DNA of 8,860 bases from CBCPMX01 sp965120355 (GTDB taxonomy: Bacteria > Bacillota > Clostridia > Oscillospirales > Oscillospiraceae), in NCBI GenBank assembly GCA_965120355.1, contig CBCPMX010000152.1, positions 1 to 8,860 on the forward strand, written 5' to 3'. Made by a program: the position numbers and the translations under genes. Under the pieces are notes generated by a model. The model had not been told where the DNA came from. It was given only the letters and a program-made list of their open reading frames with translations, and did no database searches. This document shows positions 6,060 through 8,860 of this stretch, in pieces (the first letter of the stretch is position 1; each line of letters opens with the position of its first letter).

Positions 6060-7856
6060 ATGAAAGTTTTTAAGAAAGTAGAAGGTCAGTGGATCGTCCC
6101 CGAGACCACGGAGCTGTTCGGCCTGGTCATTGCCGAAGGCGCCAGCCTGGCTGCGCCGGAGGGGAAAACCCTGACCATGACCCTCAATGGCGTGCCCCGC
6201 AAGCCGGTTCCCGGCAACTACGAGGGAAAGATTGTTCTGACGGTGGCCGATGCCATTCCCGTGGGCAGCGGCTTTGGCGGCAGCAAGGACTTCCGCGCCG
6301 TCGTCTACGCCGAAAACAGCAAGGTGGTGCCGGAAAAATCCGTTCCCGCCGCCATTCTGGACGGCGCGGCCCAGGACGGTGTGGCTGACGGCATTGTCAT
6401 CCGCGCGGAGGACGAATGCCTCAACGGCATTTTTGCCGGCGGCGAAGGCCCCTATGCCATGAACAACGTCACGGTGGAGCTGCTGGGCAACGGCGAAAAC
6501 GACTTCATCGGCTACGGTGCGGGCCTGATGGCCGGCGACAAGGCCATGGTCATGGTCAACGACGCCAATGTGATTACCCGCGGCGCAGCCCGCGGCGCAG
6601 TGTTTGCCGGCGGCAACTCGGTGCTCTATGTCAACAACTCCCGGATCCAGGCCTTTGACGGCATTCTGCCCGCCGATTACGAGGACAACGTCATGCCCGG
6701 CAATATGCGCCGGGTGCCCTGGATGCTGGGCCTGCGGGGCAACTGCCGCGCCACCAACCTGGCCGACTATGCCGACGCCTACTACACCAACTGTGAACTG
6801 CTCAGCGAGGGCTGGGGCGTCATGTCCACCGACGGCGTCCAGCGCTGCCGCCTGAACATCAAGGATTCCCACATCGCCATCACCGGCCAGAGCGGCTACG
6901 GCGCATTTTCCATCGGCGACTGTGTGGACACCTTTGACAACTGCGTCATCGATGTACCGGACTATGCCCTGATCCAGGCCAACGAGACGGCCTCCGGCAT
7001 CTTCAACGGCACCACGGTCAACTCCGGCCGCTTTGCCACCATGTCCTTCCGCAACGAGGGCGGCAAGCTCCGCTTTGCCGAAGGCACCGTGCTCAACACC
7101 GGCGAAACCGCCATTGTCATCCGCGGCTGCGCCCCGGTGGTGGAGATTGACGACACCCAGATCAACGCCGCCAACGGCATCCTGCTCCAGCTGATGAACT
7201 GCGACGACCCCGGCAGCCCCACCGGCTACTATATCGATCCCAAGGAGCCGGACGTCTTTGACCCGGCGCACGATGTGACCGTGGCCCGGGAGACGTACGA
7301 TGTGCTCTGCACCATCTCCAATACGGAGCTGGACGGCTCCATCTTCAACGGCTCCACCCAGAACAAGGGCGATACCGGCCCCAAAGCCCCCATGGGTCCG
7401 CCTCCCGGCCCGGCCCCCGAAGGTCCCGAAGGCCCCGGCGGCCCCGGCGGCCCCGGTGGTCCCGGTGGTCCCGGCGGCGGCCCTGGCGGCAAGGGCAACG
7501 GCTATGACGGCGTCCGCAACCTGTCCGTGACGCTGCGCAGCGCCGGCCTCACCGGCGCCATCTCCGCCACCGTAGCCAAGCACCGGGTGGAGAAGGTCTG
7601 CAAAGAGAACTGCGAAGAGATGGGCGAGGTGGTCAATACCCTGTGCCCCGCCGTCAACAACGGCGTGATCGTCACCGTGGAAGGCGACGCCCGCTGGACT
7701 GTCACGGAGACCTCCTATCTGACCAAGCTGACTGTGGAGGAAGGCGCCGTCATTGACGCGCCTGCCGGCAAAGCCGTCACGCTCCTGGTGGACGGCGCGG
7801 CCCAGCCGCTGCAGCCCGGCGAGTACGCCGGCGCCATTACCCTGCAAGTGCAGTAA
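6060..7856 (+). CDS. Predicted parallel beta-helix protein with matching end modules and Gly/Pro-rich linker; function unknown
   Basis: I do not recognise this 598-residue protein as a named family. The start at 6060 is supported by GGAGGT (6049-6054) five bases upstream. A longer frame from 5958 would run through the leader hairpin and has no ribosome site. Residues 11-63 (WIVPETTELFGL... to ...YEGKIVLTVA) and 546-598 (WTVTETSYLTKL... to ...YAGAITLQVQ) align without gaps, 22 of 53 identical. Between them, about 85-430 is a series of short beta-strand, Asn/Gly-turn repeats (for example NNVTVELLGNG, GNSVLYVNNSRI, DCVDTFDNCVIDV, VVEIDDTQINAANG), typical of right-handed parallel beta-helices. 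About 440-480 is a Gly/Pro-rich linker. I see no signal peptide, lipobox, membrane span, sortase motif or catalytic signature, and there are at least a dozen scattered cysteines. It therefore looks cytoplasmic or exported by an unusual route. It stands alone between its own promoter and a strong terminator. The fold call is inference from repeat pattern. Confidence 0.85.
   Translation: MKVFKKVEGQWIVPETTELFGLVIAEGASLAAPEGKTLTMTLNGVPRKPVPGNYEGKIVLTVADAIPVGSGFGGSKDFRAVVYAENSKVVPEKSVPAAILDGAAQDGVADGIVIRAEDECLNGIFAGGEGPYAMNNVTVELLGNGENDFIGYGAGLMAGDKAMVMVNDANVITRGAARGAVFAGGNSVLYVNNSRIQAFDGILPADYEDNVMPGNMRRVPWMLGLRGNCRATNLADYADAYYTNCELLSEGWGVMSTDGVQRCRLNIKDSHIAITGQSGYGAFSIGDCVDTFDNCVIDVPDYALIQANETASGIFNGTTVNSGRFATMSFRNEGGKLRFAEGTVLNTGETAIVIRGCAPVVEIDDTQINAANGILLQLMNCDDPGSPTGYYIDPKEPDVFDPAHDVTVARETYDVLCTISNTELDGSIFNGSTQNKGDTGPKAPMGPPPGPAPEGPEGPGGPGGPGGPGGPGGGPGGKGNGYDGVRNLSVTLRSAGLTGAISATVAKHRVEKVCKENCEEMGEVVNTLCPAVNNGVIVTVEGDARWTVTETSYLTKLTVEEGAVIDAPAGKAVTLLVDGAAQPLQPGEYAGAITLQVQ
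7431..7475 (+). repeat. Five 9-bp repeats encoding a Gly-Pro-Gly linker
   Basis: Five consecutive 9-bp units of the form GGYCCCGGY run in frame inside the beta-helix gene: GGCCCCGGC twice, then GGCCCCGGT, GGTCCCGGT and GGTCCCGGC. They encode repeated Gly-Pro-Gly. The surrounding Pro/Gly-rich stretch extends to about 7384-7500. The unit is a multiple of three, so gain or loss of copies would change linker length without breaking the frame. Confidence 0.85.
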
Positions 7857-7864
7857 CCCGCTTT

Positions 7865-7910
7865 ACAGCAAACACAGGCCGCTTTTCGGAGTGGCCTGTG
7901 TTTGCTGTTT
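7865..7910 (+). terminator. Strong intrinsic terminator after the beta-helix gene
   Basis: The arms 7865-7880 and 7893-7908 form a perfect 16-bp stem (ACAGCAAACACAGGCC and its complement) around a 12-base loop. TTT follows, then a second T-run at 7918-7921. It starts eight bases after the stop codon at 7856. Because ung converges from the right and ends at 7987, the stem may also impede leftward transcripts, although the T-run faces right. Confidence 0.85.
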
Positions 7911-7986
7911 GGGCGCTTTTTGCGGTATTACGTTCATTGGAAGCGCAGCGGGGAAGGGCGCGGAATGCCGGAGGAACGCCAAAGCC

Positions 7987-8661
7987 CTACAGCCTCCAGT
8001 TGATGCCGGGGTCTCCGTGCTCGCACAAAAAGGCGTTGATCCGGCTGAAGGGCCGGCTGCCGAAGAAGCCCCGGCGGGCCGACAAGGGGCTGGGGTGGGC
8101 CGACTGAATGACCAGCCGGGGATAGGGGCTGCCGGCAGCCACGGGGGCTTTTTTTGCCGCCTGATTGCCCCAGAGGACAAAGGCCACCGGCTGGGGCAGG
8201 CCGGCAATGGCCGCCGTCACGGCGCCGGTGAACGTCTGCCAGCCAAAGTCCTTGTGGCTGTTGGCCTTGCCCTGCTCCACGGTCAGCACCGTGTTGAGCA
8301 GGAGAACCCCCTGCCGCGCCCAGGCCTCAAGACAGCCGTGGTTGGCGGGCGGGATTCCCAGATCGCTGTACAGCTCCTGGTAGATGTTTCGCAGAGACCG
8401 GGGCAGGGGCACGCCCCGGCGCACGGAAAAGCTGAGGCCATGGGCTTGTCCCGGTTCATGGTAGGGATCCTGGCCCAGGATCACTGCCCGAACCTGTGCC
8501 GGAGGGGTCAGGGCAAAGGCGGTGAACAGGTCCTCCTCCGGCGGGAACACCGTGGTCTGGGCATAGGCAGTGTCCACCCGGCGGCACAGTTCCGCAAAAA
8601 ACGGCGCGGCCAGCGTATCTGACAGCAGGTCCCGCCAGGGACCCAGGGGAGAAAGGTTCAT
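7987..8661 (-). CDS. ung: Uracil-DNA glycosylase, family 1
   Basis: The enzyme removes uracil from DNA arising by cytosine deamination or dUTP incorporation, starting base-excision repair in the cytosol. The 224-residue protein is close to the E. coli length (229). Conserved motifs are the water-activating GQDPYH at 63-68 (catalytic Asp65), LLLNTVLTV with the Asn that reads uracil, VLWGNQA, and the DNA-intercalation loop HPSPLSARRGFFG with catalytic His189 and Leu193. The start at 8661 is chosen because MNLSPLGPWRDLL begins the typical N-terminus. The frame stays open upstream to 8820, but that extension is Arg/Gly/Pro-rich and unlike the family. The ribosome-binding site is weak (AGAAAGCGTGG with no clear GGAGG), which suggests low expression. 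TATAGA close to the start resembles a -10 box but would leave a leader of only a few bases. It is convergent with the beta-helix gene, with no operon partner visible. Confidence 0.95.
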   Translation of the reverse strand: MNLSPLGPWRDLLSDTLAAPFFAELCRRVDTAYAQTTVFPPEEDLFTAFALTPPAQVRAVILGQDPYHEPGQAHGLSFSVRRGVPLPRSLRNIYQELYSDLGIPPANHGCLEAWARQGVLLLNTVLTVEQGKANSHKDFGWQTFTGAVTAAIAGLPQPVAFVLWGNQAAKKAPVAAGSPYPRLVIQSAHPSPLSARRGFFGSRPFSRINAFLCEHGDPGINWRL

Positions 8662-8688
8662 AAAACCACGCTTTCTATAGGAATTGGG

Positions 8689-8717
8689 AGCCCGGAAACG
8701 GACATTTTTTCCGGGCT
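8689..8717. repeat. Inverted repeat upstream of ung
   Basis: AGCCCGGAAA (8689-8698) and TTTCCGGGCT (8708-8717) are perfect 10-bp arms around nine bases, about 30 bp before the ung start. No T-run follows on either strand, so it is not a typical terminator. It may be an operator or a leader hairpin. Confidence 0.5.
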
Positions 8718-8827
8718 GGCGCGCTGGGCGTACAGTGCTGCCCGTGGGACGCAAAGACATGGGGCCGGGTGCGAAGAAGCCTTTTCCCCCGGCCCTCCGG
8801 TTGCATTTTACTTTTTCCACCCCACCA

Positions 8828-8848
8828 CCCCCCCCCGCCCTCCCTCCC
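8828..8848 (-). other. G-run cluster with quadruplex potential upstream of ung
   Basis: The minus strand reads GGG-A-GGG-A-GGG-C followed by nine G. These are four G-runs with single-base loops, matching the classic intramolecular G-quadruplex pattern. It lies about 170 bp before the ung start, near the window edge. The rest of 8662-8860 holds no gene I can support. Confidence 0.6.
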
Positions 8849-8860
8849 AGAGCCCTTTGT

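Noticed and set aside
5849..6073. A 74-codon open frame in the leader, overlapping the start of the beta-helix gene, that could be a coupled leader peptide.
   Set aside because: No ribosome-binding site precedes any of its ATGs, the predicted transcript starts at about its first codon, and its composition resembles no known protein.
6039..7847. Long minus-strand open frame opposite the beta-helix gene.
   Set aside because: It is Gly/Ala/Val/His-rich shadow sequence without a ribosome site. The plus-strand frame has a good start, a repeat pattern and a matching terminator.
8662..8820. N-terminal extension of uracil-DNA glycosylase.
   Set aside because: The added 53 residues are unlike the family, cross a 10-bp inverted repeat, and would make the protein much longer than usual.

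Overview
The window is GC-rich bacterial DNA with dense, well-spaced Shine-Dalgarno sites. The gene families point to a Gram-positive anaerobe of the Clostridia: a galactokinase with the variant 'GRTEIGGNHTDHQHG' signature and a YesN/YesM-type two-component pair. A gut Oscillospiraceae relative (Gemmiger / Subdoligranulum / Faecalibacterium neighbourhood) is my best guess. That is inference from composition and family style, not from a marker gene.

Layout. Positions 85-5614 hold four genes, all on the minus strand. In transcription order they are a YesN-like AraC-type response regulator (5614-4006), a short YesM-like sensor histidine kinase (3969-2878), galactokinase galK (2742-1441) and UDP-glucose 4-epimerase galE (1077-85). 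Good extended -10 promoters lie in front of the regulator and in front of galK. galK and galE are separated by 363 bp of non-coding DNA full of hairpins. A divergent plus-strand gene (6060-7856) encodes a 598-residue predicted beta-helix protein of unknown function, with its own promoter and a structured leader. It ends in a strong 16-bp-stem terminator. Convergent with it, on the minus strand, is the uracil-DNA glycosylase gene ung (8661-7987). Its upstream DNA is G-rich and runs to the window edge.

How they may work together. galK and galE are two of the three Leloir-pathway enzymes for galactose; galT is not in the window. The two-component pair directly upstream could sense a sugar-related or envelope signal and act on nearby genes, but no transporter is visible to support that. 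The most notable defect is in the response regulator. A perfect 10-bp tandem duplication (4513-4532) shifts the reading frame after residue 364 and disconnects the receiver half from an otherwise intact C-terminal DNA-binding domain. Removing one copy restores a clean 532-residue protein. So the gene is recently inactivated, switching by slippage, or mis-assembled at this point.

The least explained gene is the beta-helix protein. It carries the same ~53-residue module at both ends (22 of 53 identical by hand alignment), a Gly/Pro-rich linker made of 9-bp DNA repeats, and no signal peptide. Its leader contains a terminator-like hairpin about 45 bases before the start codon.
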